From Sipunculus nudus (taxonomy: Eukaryota; Annelida; Sipuncula; Golfingiida; Sipunculidae): a stretch of 64,000 nucleotides of DNA. Position 1 is the first letter of the stretch. Every line of letters begins with the position of its first letter. The position numbers were made by a program, and so were the translations under genes. Location of the stretch: contig CM049309.1 in the NCBI GenBank assembly GCA_026874595.1, positions 45,536,079-45,600,078 on the forward strand. The letters are read 5' to 3'. The notes beneath the pieces were generated by a model. That model saw nothing but the letters and a program-made list of their open reading frames with translations. It was not told the DNA's origin and searched no databases. This document shows positions 19,608-31,469 of the stretch, piece by piece.

Positions 19608-19690
19608 TAAAAAATGTCCCCAGGTCCGAAAAAGGAGAGGGGGTCCAGGCCGCAAAAATTGGTCTGAAACCCTTAAAAAAGGTTGAGGTG
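19608..19690 (+). repeat. Dispersed repeat sharing 'GGGGTCCAGRCCGCAAAAAT' with 22.8 kb
   Basis: The block with AAAAGGAGAGGGGGTCCAGG and CCGCAAAAATTGGTC is matched in reverse complement at about 22780-22850. It is non-coding. Confidence 0.7.
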
Positions 19691-19989
19691 GCTGAAAAGA
19701 GGTCTTTGACGTATGTATACTTTTTTTACATTTGTTACGATGAATCTGATTGGCCTATTCTTTACTATAGTGGCGTTTGATCTGATTGGCTTTCTGAGTT
19801 GAGTGTTAACTGAGCCATTTTCCTTTTAGCTGAATAAACCTTTATTGCACGACAAGTCTGAACGTTGTTTGTAATGTTTTTTACAGATTATTAACAGTTA
19901 AAATTGATGGCATGTCTTAATTGGGATGTCATATCATCCCAAGACATACCCCCTTAATATATAGGCCTACATCAAGACCTCCAAGGTCA

Positions 19990-20540
19990 TGGCCAACAGG
20001 GCCCTGGTAATCATCTTTTTTAACTTGTCCGACAATTTGGTTGAAAAAAATATGTTTTAGGTGACGGAATATGTACTACTGAATATGCACTATTATAGGT
20101 GTCTACAAAAATCTTTTATTTCCGCAGTTTTAACTTAGAAGATCAAGGCTAAGGTCCCCACTTAGAAACATGCCTGAGATCTTTAAGAGACAAAATCAAT
20201 CAATTGAATATCAAGACTAAAGTCACCTGTTTTCTAACTTGTCAGATAATTTTGTTAAAACCATTTGTGTATCAACTTGGAGGGGAATGTATGCAGTAAT
20301 TCAAAAGAGATGGGGTCAATGTTATCGGTTGATTTGACCTTAACGATCCAGGTCATGGTCACCGTTTTTATAACTCATCCAATAACTTCATTTCCGGGAT
20401 ATTTCAGTTTGATTTTCTGAACAACACATCCTTCCACTAAAGAAATTTTGGGGTTTCACAAAATATAGAAAAATTTAAGGTCAAGGCAACCCTTATAGTA
20501 AAGGTCATGACTTAAATCTATACAGGCTTCATCCGTTCGC
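19990..20540 (+). repeat. Diverged 'GGTCATGGTCACC' repeat block
   Basis: Several degenerate units contain 'TTTGACCTTAACGATCCAGG', 'TCATGGTCACCG' and 'AACTYGTCCRACAAT'. They match the 8.6-9.2 kb intron repeats in the same orientation. No coding signal. Confidence 0.65.
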
Positions 20541-21449
20541 CCATATTATGTAACTGTCAAGATTTGTCGAACATTTTTTTAGGCATTACGCTCGTAAGGA
20601 TTTTCTGCGGCGGCGGCGGCGCAACCTTGCTCAAATAATAGCGTCCCCGACTTTCAATCTCAGGATAAAATAAATAAGAAACTGTAAAATACACAGAAGA
20701 CTACCCTGTGATCATGATATGGGATTTCGTCTAAGAATTTTTACACAAAACTGTTCTTATATTAGTATCACTGCGAAATGTAGCACATGATCAAATTATT
20801 AAAATTATCAAATTAGACATAAAGCGGTCATATGTGGATAATACAAGCCGAATCCTAAGCTGATTAAAATATGAAAAGCTGTTTGTTTATAGCTCATATG
20901 ACGTATATTCTTACGGATTTGATTTTATGTTACCGTAATATTGGCCCTTTTTTTATCCGATCATTGTAGCAAGGGCCTGTGCTATACGGTTCATATTTTC
21001 CTAATAGGGCCCGATAATTATACAGCCGACCTATTTGAAGCGCTATCAAGATCTGACCGGTTTAACACAGACCCCTGGCGGATAATGCATTAATCTATAA
21101 ATGATGTACTCATGCAGGCACAAAACATGACGTCATCATGAAATCACTAATCATTATGCTTAATTTCCTCCATGAAAGCTTTCCCGCAGAGTTCCACACG
21201 TAAAAGTCACTCAAAGCCACATTTATCCATAATTTCTCTTTGACATTCCTTGAGAGTAAACAAAGTGTAATTTTATAATATTATTTTTAATTTTCAAGTT
21301 TTCACATACACACACATATAAAAATATTTATGTGTACAAGATTATCCAGGTATCATTCGTACCTTATCCCAGAGGGCAATCCGACAGAGAAATGCCCTTA
21401 ACAAATATTTCTCTAGTTTTTTTCATTCAAATAAAGATTTTTAATAATG

Positions 21450-21625
21450 TATAGTGAAATCTCGCCTGGCGACCAACCAGCTTTAACGACCACCCCGGTA
21501 AAATGACAACTTTTTTTGGTCCTGGACTAAATTATCATAAAAACCTTCCGCTATCACGACCATCCTGCACAGACGTCGACTTTGTCCGGGCCTACAGGTG
21601 GTCGTAATTTCCAGATTTAACTGTA
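21450..21625. mobile_element. TACAGTGGAAC-type MITE, copy 1 (176 bp)
   Basis: The left end reads TATAGTGAAATCTCGCCTGG; the right end in reverse complement reads TACAGTTAAATCTGGAAATT followed by ACGACCACC. Internal CGACCACC / GGTGGTCG blocks face each other. Two other members of nearly the same length lie at 55161-55334 and 60435-60614. Confidence 0.8.
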
Positions 21626-21639
21626 TTTAATTTAATGCA

Positions 21640-22690
21640 GTTTTTCACAAATTCTATTCACATGGATATGATTTCTACAAATATCCTATATGGTCTTCAA
21701 CCGAAAATATAATTTTATTATTCATATGGAGTTGAGTGGACGTGATGACATTTATGTGCTATTAATAGCAGTGTAGCAGTTGTCAGTTAAGTTGACCATT
21801 AGTGTTCTGTCATTCACATCACTAACATTCGGGGTTAATGACAAGGAGAACCCTTAAAAGGCAAGCTGTCCTTGACAGCTTGGCATGATGCCTGTCACAA
21901 ATGGGCGTCAATTAAGGGCTGTCCGAGGTATTCGTTAGACCAGGGCTAACTTCACTAAATCAAGGTCATCCCAGTCCTTCATCTTAATTAGTACATGTAC
22001 GACCACACAGAGCAAGCAAAGTATGCCCCTTTACAGACCAATTTCTTCCTTTTCAACATCAACCACACCAAGGAACCTTTGATGGAAGTTGGACATGCCA
22101 CAATAGAGACAATTATATTCTACGATTTATCAGCCTTTTTCATCTTAACATATGACAACCAGAGAGGAGACATGCAACGTCTAACCTTAGATAGATCCCA
22201 TGTCCTAAAAAAGGTTGCAAGTACAAACAGGCTTATCTAAAAAATATGTCAATCCAGAGAAATTATATGATGGAAGAGCTTCTTGCATAACAATCTAATT
22301 TGGTTGTCCTCCTTTCTTTATCCTTAAGCATATAAGAACGACAGAACTTGAATACACAGACAAGTCGGTTCACTCAATACATTATATATCTTTGTACTTT
22401 GAACCACCATGTCTATAAACATTTCTCTACATATAAGAACGACTCATTTAGGCACAAAATCATGAGTTTGACAATAATGAATGTGAAGATACATTGAAAT
22501 GGTATGTGGGTTGGAAAGTTACGTTTGCAGATTTACCAGAGAAATGACCAAGTGGCCGCTGATTTTTTTTTATTCGATCATGCTATGGTGCAAGGTAACT
22601 ATGGAAATGAGATAATAGGGAATTTCAACAGCGACCTAACCTGACCAGTTGGCCTCCTTATGCTAATAGACATAAACAGGCCTGTAGTGC
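21640..22690. other. Non-coding stretch, nothing recognised
   Basis: The one frame above 80 codons (21995-22240) has no domain character or splice context. No repeats were recognised. Confidence 0.5.
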
Positions 22691-22712
22691 TTGTGTTGCA
22701 GTAGCGCATCCA

Positions 22713-22860
22713 CGGGGGGGGGGGGGGGGGTCCAGGTGGTCCGCCCCCTCTCCCCTATTTGGCCGCAACAACCTTTCCTTCTGACTGACCAATTTTTGCG
22801 GTCTGGACCCCCCTCCTTTTCCTTACTTTGGGGTATTTTTTTAAATTCTGTCATATATCT
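22713..22860 (-). repeat. Dispersed repeat with poly-G run, reverse relative of 19.6 kb
   Basis: A G run (about 22717-22730) is followed by a CT-rich block whose reverse complement contains GGGGGGTCCAGACCGCAAAA, shared with 19608-19690. Confidence 0.65.
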
Positions 22861-22928
22861 TCTTTGATTGGCCCCTTCCTTTTCCTAAATTCTAGATCCG
22901 CCCAATGAACAGCAGCACTCTTCGCGAG

Positions 22929-23209
22929 CAGTGGCGTAACCAGTAAATTGGCCAGGGGGGGGCGGCAGCTTGAAACCCCCCCCCCCCCCCCACGACCACC
23001 TAAAACGGGAAGGGGCAAAAAAATTCGGGAAGGGTAAAAAGGAAGGAAAGACAGGAAAGAGGGAAGAAGAGAAAGGAAGGAAGAAGAAAAGGAGGGAAAG
23101 AAAAGGAAAAGAAAAAAAAAAAGGAAAGGAAAAAGAAAAAAAGAAGTACAGAATCGAGAAACCTCTTGATTCTTGCCCCTCCGGACGGTCAGGTCTGGTA
23201 ACGCCGCTG
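22929..23209. mobile_element. hAT-type MITE, 281 bp, perfect 8-bp target duplication TTCGCGAG
   Basis: Ends are CAGTGGCGTAACCAG and, in reverse complement, CAGCGGCGTTACCAG. Identical 8-bp TTCGCGAG copies flank it (22921-22928 and 23210-23217), diagnostic of hAT transposition. The interior has a C run (22977-22992) and a purine tract of about 120 bases (23033-23150), which yields spurious Lys/Arg/Glu and Phe/Leu/Ser frames. Confidence 0.92.
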
Positions 23210-23219
23210 TTCGCGAGGA

Positions 23220-24590
23220 CCAATAAATCCCAAACAATTACTTTTCGTCAGAAATAAACCAGAAGTTCTTATTTCTTATAGATTTGTTTACCTACTATCA
23301 TCTGTGTACGTATCCATCATGTGTATCGTATCATGTGTACCCCTTATTAGCATAAATAGCAGTTCTCACCCAGAGCACCAGTTATGCCTAAACATTACTT
23401 ACAATGCTGCTATCAGACAAACTAAGCAACTCCGGCAAATCACATCTCACGCCCCTTGGTATTTACTCTTCTGTTTCAAATACTCGGCCATTGACGCCCT
23501 TGCTTATGTATAAGAGGTTTGCATCGGGATTCGTTTAACGATTGTCTAAGGCAAATCAAATATCCAAGGTAGAATATTAAATCATTTAGATCAAGATTCC
23601 CATCCTTAGCTGAATCATCAGTCATGGTATATGATACGACGCATAAACACTCCATCTGTAAAAAGAGGTATTTTTTTGGTGAATAAACTTGTTACAGATC
23701 ATTTTATGTGTGATATCATTTTCCAGGTAATCCCACAGATAATCCCGTAACACGATATTTAACCATTATAAGCAATGTTACATCTTGTAACATGTCATAT
23801 TACATCTCAGCTGATCAGTAACATTGCAGGTAATCTTACTCGTAGCAATTACTTCGGAGATTGTACCTATGACCCGTTGTGTTCTGGGAGAATGAAAACA
23901 TTAAGTATATTTGCCTTTTGTATTACTTTAAGCATGAATTGGAACTGTATCTGCATGGACAGAGTATGAAGGTCAATGAGAACTCATTGTATGATCATAC
24001 AATTAATTACCATTTTTGTCAATGCTGGAAGAAGTTGAAGTATTAATTAATCTTACAGTATTCCAACTACTTCCACGTTCTTCTATATGCTATATATAAT
24101 GTCAAGCTGTTAACATTGCACTTGTTTGAATTTCAGTACTCATTCGCCAATCAGCATGCAGTGGGCATTGCTGCGAGCAGAGAATTATACTAGCAACAGC
24201 AAAGGGAAATCACGGTTTTCAAAAGGCCGTGGTCGAATTCTACAGGGTTTTCAACAGACTGAGCTGGATTCAATGAACTAATATATGATAGATGGCGTAT
24301 CGATAGCCCCTTCGCGAAATAATTTAAATATTCTCAGCATTTATGGAGAAATATGGAGAATGATCTCCAATGGACACACTTGATATTGTTTCCGGTATTT
24401 CAAAACCTCAAAGGGGCATTTCCGAGGCATAGTCACGGTGGAGTTCAGTGTCACCCGGTGAATGATAATACAGATTGCCTCCTCTAGTGTACTAAATTGT
24501 ATTTCATGTACTGATAAATATTATAATGGAGAAGGAGGGAGGAGTGTTATCTGAATATAGTATCCCGGTCTTAATGGTCTTTCCTAAATA
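23220..24590. other. Non-coding stretch, nothing recognised
   Basis: Only short frames without domain features or splice context are present, and no terminal repeats were found. Confidence 0.5.
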
Positions 24591-24599
24591 CGTTACGGC

Positions 24600-25815
24600 A
24601 CATAGATAACAAATGTAAGATATTTTATTATATATATCAGATATTATAATATTATTCCAGACTGCGAACGTATAACGTTCTTTCTGGGTTAAGAGAACTA
24701 ATCTAATAATCTGAGAAAATATTTTGAAGACCCATAAATAATAAATTACATTGGCCGTTTCGGCGAACAAATGTGCAGCATCATTTTTCGATTCATTTTT
24801 TTCTGGAACGACTGTATTTATTTTGGAATCCAGATGGGTCGATTTGAGATTTACAGCCTGGTGACTATTTCCTTTCACTATTTCCTTATTTGTTTCAGCG
24901 GTATATGTGTGCAATGGTAAGATTATACAATAGAGACCAAAGCGCAGGTGATGCCTGGCTTAACCTTCTGCAAATATTAATTCATGATATAGATCATGGT
25001 AATGTTAACTAAATTCACTTTAAAATTTAAATGAATGCTGAGATAGTCAAAGTTATTTTATTATATAACTGGCGTTTGATTAAAATTATACTTTGCAAGA
25101 AAAGTCCGAAACAAAAAAAAAAATAAGAAAAATTCAAGTTTGACATTTGACCTCCAAGGGTATCACTCAAGGTCAGTGCACATAAGGATCAATATTGATT
25201 ACACCTCTCTTCACAATTTCATATAACAGGAAATTTGATCATAACTGCTATGACTCAGCAAAAAAAAAATAACCCGACCACATTTTCTCAACTGACCCAG
25301 CAGTAATATATTATCATTAACATTCACATCAACATCATATAATCATAAATTAAACACTGTTTACTTGACGTTCCATATATAACAGGATACAATAAATTGT
25401 CCCTAACCGTAGCATAATTTGCATACATTATATTTACCCATGTTCATAAAATAAGAATACTAGGGGCGAACCAATAATCCCAACATGCCACCTATGATAT
25501 CCAGGATTTAGTATGTACACAAAATGGCAACCGCAAGAGTGGTGTCGACAAACTGGGAGCAAAAAAAAACCTATCAGGGCGCGATAAGGGGACAGGGAAA
25601 AGTATGAATGTTCTTCGAGTTCAGCGTCCAGGCGGGAAACTATCTGCTGAGAGGCGTCAGTGGTAAGGGGACTGTATCAGCTAAGTATAAAGGGCGGTAT
25701 CATGGTTTACTTTGACCACGCCCGATTCTTCAAGTTATAGTAGAATGTCAAATCTTTGATACACCGACGGCTTTAATGGTATATTAACCATGGGAATGAG
25801 GGCAACGTCCCGCCC
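24600..25815 (+). repeat. Inverted-repeat arm, uninterrupted copy (about 1.2 kb)
   Basis: In reverse complement this matches 35640 down to 34691 and then, in continuous order, 31195 down to 30993. The left arm is therefore intact and the right arm is split by a 3.5-kb insertion. Shared landmarks are GCGCAGGTGATGCCTGGCTT (about 24944), GGCGTTTGATTAAAATTATA (about 25070), GTGGTGTCGACAAACTGG (about 25540) and AAAGGGCGGTAT (about 25690). A 136-codon minus frame (24914-24504) overlaps it; see findings. The element type is unknown. Confidence 0.8.
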
Positions 25816-25914
25816 ACCAGGACGTCGCTTTCATTCCCATGGTTCACATGCCTTAACAGCACTGGGAGTATCAAAGGGGAGGATATATATATATATACAC
25901 TGATTTCATGGTAT

Positions 25915-26790
25915 GTTGCCGAGCTCTTAATTAAGTTAAGTAACTGGTATTGACAATAAATCTCATATAATGATTTAACCATGTACATTGTACTTTGGCT
26001 CTCACAAATCGTTATTTCGCTAGGAATCTATAAAAACGGGAAAAAGAACAATTTGCTGTTGCTATATAATGCTATACAGGGATATGGTGCCTTTTATGTG
26101 ATAACACGAGAAGAATGATTTCCAGTATGTTCTAACAATAGAATACATGCACTTTTTATCCCTACTGTTTTAGTTACAGAAGGGTTAAAATTACCAGGAG
26201 TAATATATAGCATTTAATAATCTGAACCGAATTCAGTTTACTTTATTTTTTATGGCGTGTGTAAAGCCCCCGTCGCACCTTCATGATTCGATGTACGAGT
26301 TAGCTACGATGGCGGTCGGCATCGATTAGTCAAGGTAGGTCGGGAGAGGGCTACGGCTATGTTGGACCACTTCAAATTTGTTATGGGGCCGCAAGGATTT
26401 TTTTTTTTAGAACCGTAACTCAATCGCGACATTCTTCGTCGTAGGTCCATCATGGTCAATCGTTATTAATCGTACTAGAATCGTCACTTGTCGTGGCTGG
26501 TCGCATGTCAGTCGGCACGTGGATGTCATCGGCATCTAATTCGTCAAAAGGCCCGCCTAAGTCGTCATAGATCAAAATGTACTACGAGTGAGCTATGGCT
26601 AGAGAAATCGTGGCGTTCGGCATAAAAATCGTGGTGCATCGTGGAGGTCATATTGGGTCATGTAAAGTCGGGAGGGCTACGACTAATTTGGGCCGGTTCA
26701 AAATTGTTGAGGAGCCGCTCCTATTTTGCTGGTCACGACACCACGACACCAAAATTAAACTCTAACGCAATCCGCTAAACCTGACTTGTC
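25915..26790 (+). repeat. 'GTCGTAG' repeat family, copy 1
   Basis: The first part (25915-26220) matches 27110-27405 directly (GTAACTGGTATTG, ATAGAATACATGCACTTTTTATYCCT, AATTACCAGGAGTAAT). The second part (26264-26560) matches 27410-27750 directly and 29120-29525 in reverse (GTCAGTCGGCACGTGGA, TCGTCACTTGTCG). It is rich in TCGTAG/CTACGA words and non-coding. Confidence 0.75.
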
Positions 26791-27051
26791 TTGATTAATA
26801 CAGCAATTTTAATCTGTTCTGTGATCTCCGGACGTTTTGCCAACACTGTAATGCATTGTAACGCAAGGCAATACAGCCTGCCCTGGGAACAGCTGAGGAC
26901 CATATACCATGGCTGTATTAAGGTAGAAATAGTCACCAAGCCTATAATGCTTTATATACATCAGCTTACTCAAGATGTGGTGAGAAGATAAAATTGAAAT
27001 TTATAAAACCTTGGGTATGAGAGCGATGTCTTGATGTGCGGTGTCCCTGAT

Positions 27052-27064
27052 GATATATATATAT

Positions 27065-27106
<42 letters not shown>
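27052..27106. repeat. (TA)n microsatellite
   Basis: About 27 TA units with one AAT interruption, between copies 1 and 2 of the GTCGTAG family. Confidence 0.95.
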
Positions 27107-27109
27107 TCT

Positions 27110-27760
27110 GGTATGGCTTTAACTGAGTTGTGTAACTGGTATTGCTAAGAGTCCTTTTATTGATTTCCATGTACATTGTAAGTTGTTTCTGACAAATAAT
27201 TCATTTGCTAGGTGTGTATAAAGCGGGCAAAAAGAACAAGTAGTTGTTGCTTAATCAGAATATATATGGATTTCGGACCTTTTAATGTTCTTAAACGAGA
27301 TGAATGATTACCAGGGTGTTGAAACAATAGAATACATGCACTTTTTATTCCTGCAATTTTAATTACAGAGGCTTAGAATTACCAGGAGTAATGTCTAGAA
27401 TTCAGCGTGTGTAAAGCCTCTGTCACACCTTCAAGAATTGAACTAAAAGTTACTTACGATTAGAGAAATTGGGGCGGTCGGCATCGATGGGTCATGTTAG
27501 GTCGGAAAGGGGCTACGACTATGTTGGATCGGTTTAAAATTGTCTTGGCGCCGCTACGACTATTTTTTTCCAAACCGAAGCGATATCAAGACATCCTTTG
27601 TCGTAGGTCCATCAGAGGTAAATCGTGATTAATCGTTCTAGACTCGTCACTTGTCGCAGACGTTCGTGGCTGGCCGCGTGTCAGTCGGCACGTGGACGTC
27701 TTCGGCATCTTGGTCGTAGAAAATTCCGCCTAAGTCGTCACAGGTCGTAGAGCAAGCGTG
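27110..27760 (+). repeat. 'GTCGTAG' repeat family, copy 2
   Basis: A direct copy of 25915-26560, about 1.2 kb downstream, with moderate divergence. Landmarks: GCGTGTGTAAAGCC (27411), GGCGGTCGGCATCGATGG (about 27473), GTCAGTCGGCACGTGGACGT (about 27682). Confidence 0.75.
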
Positions 27761-27819
27761 CTTGGTCTTAGTGACATGATATTTGTGTTGTAGCAGGTGC
27801 AGAGATAGGAACCAAATGA

Positions 27820-28253
27820 ACACTGCTTATAATATAAGTACTTTCATAAACTAGGTGTAGGTGGCTCTAACCAAGACCACTACATTTAAACACGATATGT
27901 CCATCCGTATAACATTCTCGACCCAGCCATAAGAACGGAAATTAAAGGGTTGAGACAGCTGTAACACTGCTTATCATACAATTGCTATCATAAATTAGGT
28001 GCAGGTGGCTCCAACCAAGACCGCTACATTTAAACACGATATGTCCATCCCTATAACATTCTCGTCCCAGCCATATGAAAGGAAATTAAAGGGTTGAGAG
28101 AGCTGTAACACTGCTTATCATATAATTGCTATCATAAATTAGGTGTAGGTGGCTCCAACCAAGACCGCTACATTTAAACACGATATGTCCATCCCTATAA
28201 CATTCTCGTCCCAGCCATATGAAAGGAAATTAAAGGGTTGAGACAGCTGTAAC
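27820..28253. repeat. 144-bp minisatellite, three copies
   Basis: The word CACGATATGTCCATCC occurs at 27891, 28035 and 28179, exactly 144 bases apart. Each unit also carries AGGTGGCTCYAACCAAGACC and AAATTAAAGGGTTGAGA. Copies 2 and 3 are nearly identical and copy 1 is slightly diverged. No open frame persists through the units. Confidence 0.93.
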
Positions 28254-28957
28254 TCTTTATGTACATAATCCATTAATGGTATCGTCAATGCATCAAGGCT
28301 AATCAAGGCATTACTATAGCCTCCTCCATGAAAGTATGCGTTCTAGCCCGTTCGTGTGGTTATTTTTTTGTGTGTGTTTTATTCACATCATAGCTTTCGC
28401 AGTCATGAACAGAAGCTCATGAAATTTTCCAGGGCATTACTGGAATTGGCCAATGGAAAGAATTTTGGTGCGGATACGGCATATGATCCGGATTCAGGAA
28501 CATCATAAAGGAATATTCACAAATTGGCAGCCACTTTTGCTGAACCTGGGGATATGGGCCGAATAAATGAATTCGAGCACGGATTAGGGAGCACCTCTCA
28601 ATAGGGACCCCCACATGGCGGAGGTTTTGCGTTCCTTATAATACAGATTCTAGTTAGGTTAAGCAAACCGCCTTGGTTTTAGTTTTGTGATAGATCAGTT
28701 AGTTTACAATTTGGATATTTCTTGTTGTGTGTGACATATCTTGCCTGGGCGTTGAGTCAGGCGTCTTCTCTGCATTTGTAAACTGGACTACATCATTCTA
28801 AATCCGATTGTCTTGGTCGAATCTACTCGAAATCAATACGTCACGTTGTCACTACATTACGCACCGAAATAAAACTCAAAAATTAACAGCAAGATCTGGC
28901 GTGTCTTTATTAATATACTGCGATTTTCAACAACACTGAGATTCCCAGACAGTTTCA

Positions 28958-28962
<5 letters not shown>

Positions 28963-29025
<63 letters not shown>
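28963..29025. repeat. (TA)n microsatellite
   Basis: About 31 TA units. Confidence 0.95.
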
Positions 29026-29028
<3 letters not shown>

Positions 29029-29119
29029 GAGTTGTAATCCAAGGCGTGACAGATGAACAGCTGAGCACTATGAACCATGGCTGTATTAAGCTGAAAATAG
29101 TCACCAAACCATTATTCAT

Positions 29120-29525
29120 TTATCATGCTATAAGCAGCACCGGCTCTGTTACGTCTCCCGATCCGCTGATACTGACATCGCAGCACGTTCGCGCCGATCC
29201 ATCGCTACCATGACCCATCACGACCCCCCACGAATCACAATTTCTGCGCCGAGGCATTTGATGCCGAACTCCACGTTTTCTCCTATCAAAGCTCAAATAG
29301 TCGTAGTCCAAATCGACCTGTGACGCCATAAGCGGACATTTCTACGACCTGGATACCGAAGACGTCCACGTGCCGACTGACAAGCGAACAGCCACGACAA
29401 GTGACGATTCTAGTAAGATTAATCACGATTACATGCAGTGACTTACGACTAAAGATGTGGTGACTTATCGCGGCACCTACGTATAAGCTATGTTTGTAAC
29501 AAAAATCGTAGCGGCTCAAAGAAAA
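29120..29525 (-). repeat. 'GTCGTAG' repeat family, copy 3 (inverted)
   Basis: The reverse complement contains GTCACTTGTCGTGGCTG, GTCAGTCGGCACGTGGACGT and GGTCGTAG in the same order as copies 1 and 2. It is flanked on the left by a block (29055-29110) that also occurs at 26885-26945 in direct orientation. Confidence 0.75.
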
Positions 29526-29789
29526 TTTTGTATCAAGACAAAATGAATCTAATTTACATGTATAGAGTAAATAATATATATTTCTGATATATCACCGCAC
29601 GTTTTTTCCCTTCAATGTAAAACACCAGCGATAAGTCGGGAATGCATTTGATTGTAAGTGACCTGGTTATCATTCTGCGCGTTTGATCACATTCAAATGC
29701 ACCATATTCCTATATATCATTTTATAGCAACTGCTAATTATCATTTTAATAGACGCCTAACCAATTAATGATTTATATATATACATTTA

Positions 29790-30611
29790 TGGTTACGGAA
29801 CCTAAAATCAAGAGATCACGTATGTGTGATGAACATAAGTTTTGTAATGGAGAAAAAAAAATCAGATTCTGTATCACTAGGCAGCGTGAAATGTCTAGGG
29901 GAATGAATAAAGAAGTCAATGGTTTTTTTGTTAACAAATAACTATAATTGATTCTTAAAACAACCCTAACATAACAATACACTAAATCAATACAATTACA
30001 CAGTATAGCAGTAGTATAACAACAAATCAATACAATCACACAGTAAACTAAAAAAAGTGCACAGTACCTGGTTACCACCACTGTCACAGCGATAAGTCCT
30101 TTAAAATGTATAAGCCGGACGAACAGTTAACACAAATTCTTTCGGAGAATAACAGTCCAATGTAAAGATCTTGTAACAATCCCGAAATAAAACTGAAGAC
30201 CAAATAAGATTCGTCACAAATCCAGAAGAATATCTGAAGAAAATCTATAATTGCCGCACTTGTCGGAATAGGTCCCACAAACTGACATACACACTTCTGT
30301 GTCCGCTGGAATATTCTCTCACATCTCTCTCGGCTCTAAAACACAGCCCCTATTTATAAATTTTCATCCGAAAACTCAAGAATATTCCCTTTCACGAACA
30401 ATCGAAAAGAACAATACACGTGCACAGACGCGAACATTTGAGACAGGCACGGCAGCGAGCTGTTAAACTCCGCGAGAGTTCAACCAGTACGGATTAAACT
30501 AAGAATGCAACACCCGACCAGGCGAGGCCCCTACGACACGAGTTACGCCCGTGTCACCCAATAAAAAAGATATCTGTTAGACTTGTGCACACAATAAAAA
30601 GGGGCACCTGT

Positions 30612-30615
<4 letters not shown>
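29790..30615 (-). mobile_element. Solo LTR, family L, copy 2 (inverted, ~826 bp)
   Basis: The minus strand begins TGTTACAGGTGCC at 30615 and ends ...TTCCGTAACCA at 29790. Body sequence matches copy 1 (CACTAGGCAGCGTGAAATGT, the run with ACAATACACTAAATCAATAC, CGGCTCTAAAACACAGCC). The right flank has become a (TA) array, so the target duplication cannot be read. The frames at 29773-30278 are LTR sequence, not genes. Confidence 0.85.
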
Positions 30616-30665
<50 letters not shown>

Positions 30666-30682
30666 ATTATTATTATTATTTG
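30616..30682. repeat. (TA)n then (TTA)n microsatellite
   Basis: Abuts the end of the solo LTR. Confidence 0.95.
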
Positions 30683-30849
30683 TAAGGAATCAAACGATTG
30701 TAAGCATCGTGTTTTCTAATTAGTTACACATAATATACGCTCTGATTATACCATCGAGCACTTTGCCATCAGTGCATTGCAAACAGCCTAGAAAGAACAA
30801 GTGTATGTATGTACACATTACTATACATGTATATTCGTAAATTCTATAA

Positions 30850-30923
30850 TATTGACCTGAGGATCAGGTCGCATCTTGTGAAAAGTCTGTTGCGAATTTT
30901 CAGTGTTGCTTTTCTCCATCGTG

Positions 30924-30928
<5 letters not shown>
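30850..30928 (-). repeat. Half copy of the 16.3-kb foldback element
   Basis: GGTCGCATCTTGTGAAAAGT...TTTTCAGTGTTGCTTTTCTC is the right arm of the element at 16318-16670, followed by a (TA) array (30926-30971). Confidence 0.8.

Positions 30929-30971
<43 letters not shown>
30926..30971. repeat. (TA)n microsatellite
   Basis: About 23 TA units. Confidence 0.95.
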
Positions 30972-30973
<2 letters not shown>

Positions 30974-30992
30974 CAATATTAATCATCAAGCA

Positions 30993-31182
30993 CACCATAA
31001 AGTCGCCTTCATTCCCAAGGGTGTATCAAAGATTGGACATTCTACCATAATTTGAGGAACTGGGCGTGGTCCAAGTAAACCGTAATACCGCCCTTTATAC
31101 TTTGCCGATACATGTCCCTTTGCCACCAAAATCTCTCAGCACATAGATTCTCGCCTCGACGCTAAACTCGGAGTACTTTCGT
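30993..31182 (-). repeat. Inverted-repeat arm, distal fragment (pairs with about 25600-25815)
   Basis: The reverse complement contains AAAGGGCGGTATTACGGTTT, GGACCACGCCCAGTT and AATCTTTGATACACC, in the same order as 25685-25770. It ends at CTTTCGT (31176-31182), where the LINE insertion begins. Confidence 0.8.
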
Positions 31183-31469
31183 GTCGTTAATGCTATGCAT
31201 ATCAGAAATAGAGGAAAAAGGCGTACAGACTTTAAGTTTATGTATCATAGTCAGCTACTAGATAAAGTATATGAATATTAATATTAAGGATTTAAGTGGA
31301 ATGAATTCTTCGATTTTTTATAATGCATTTAAACTATGTGATGCTGTTTCGAGGGCTCTTGGGTCAATAATATTTAAACTGAAATAATATAAAACATTAT
31401 ATTAGACGCATTTACTGAGTTATACAACGTTAATGTTGCCCCTGTAATTGAATATTCATCTGGTACTAG

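Noticed and set aside
22851-23257. Overlapping frames rich in Lys/Arg/Glu (plus) or Phe/Leu/Ser (minus)
   Set aside because: Translation of the purine tract and C run inside the hAT MITE.
27820-28253. CRISPR-like spacing of repeats
   Set aside because: The 144-bp units are continuous tandem copies without distinct spacers, in a eukaryotic genome.
29773-30278. Two minus frames of 64-104 codons with hydrophobic segments
   Set aside because: They lie within solo LTR copy 2 and are not open in copy 1.
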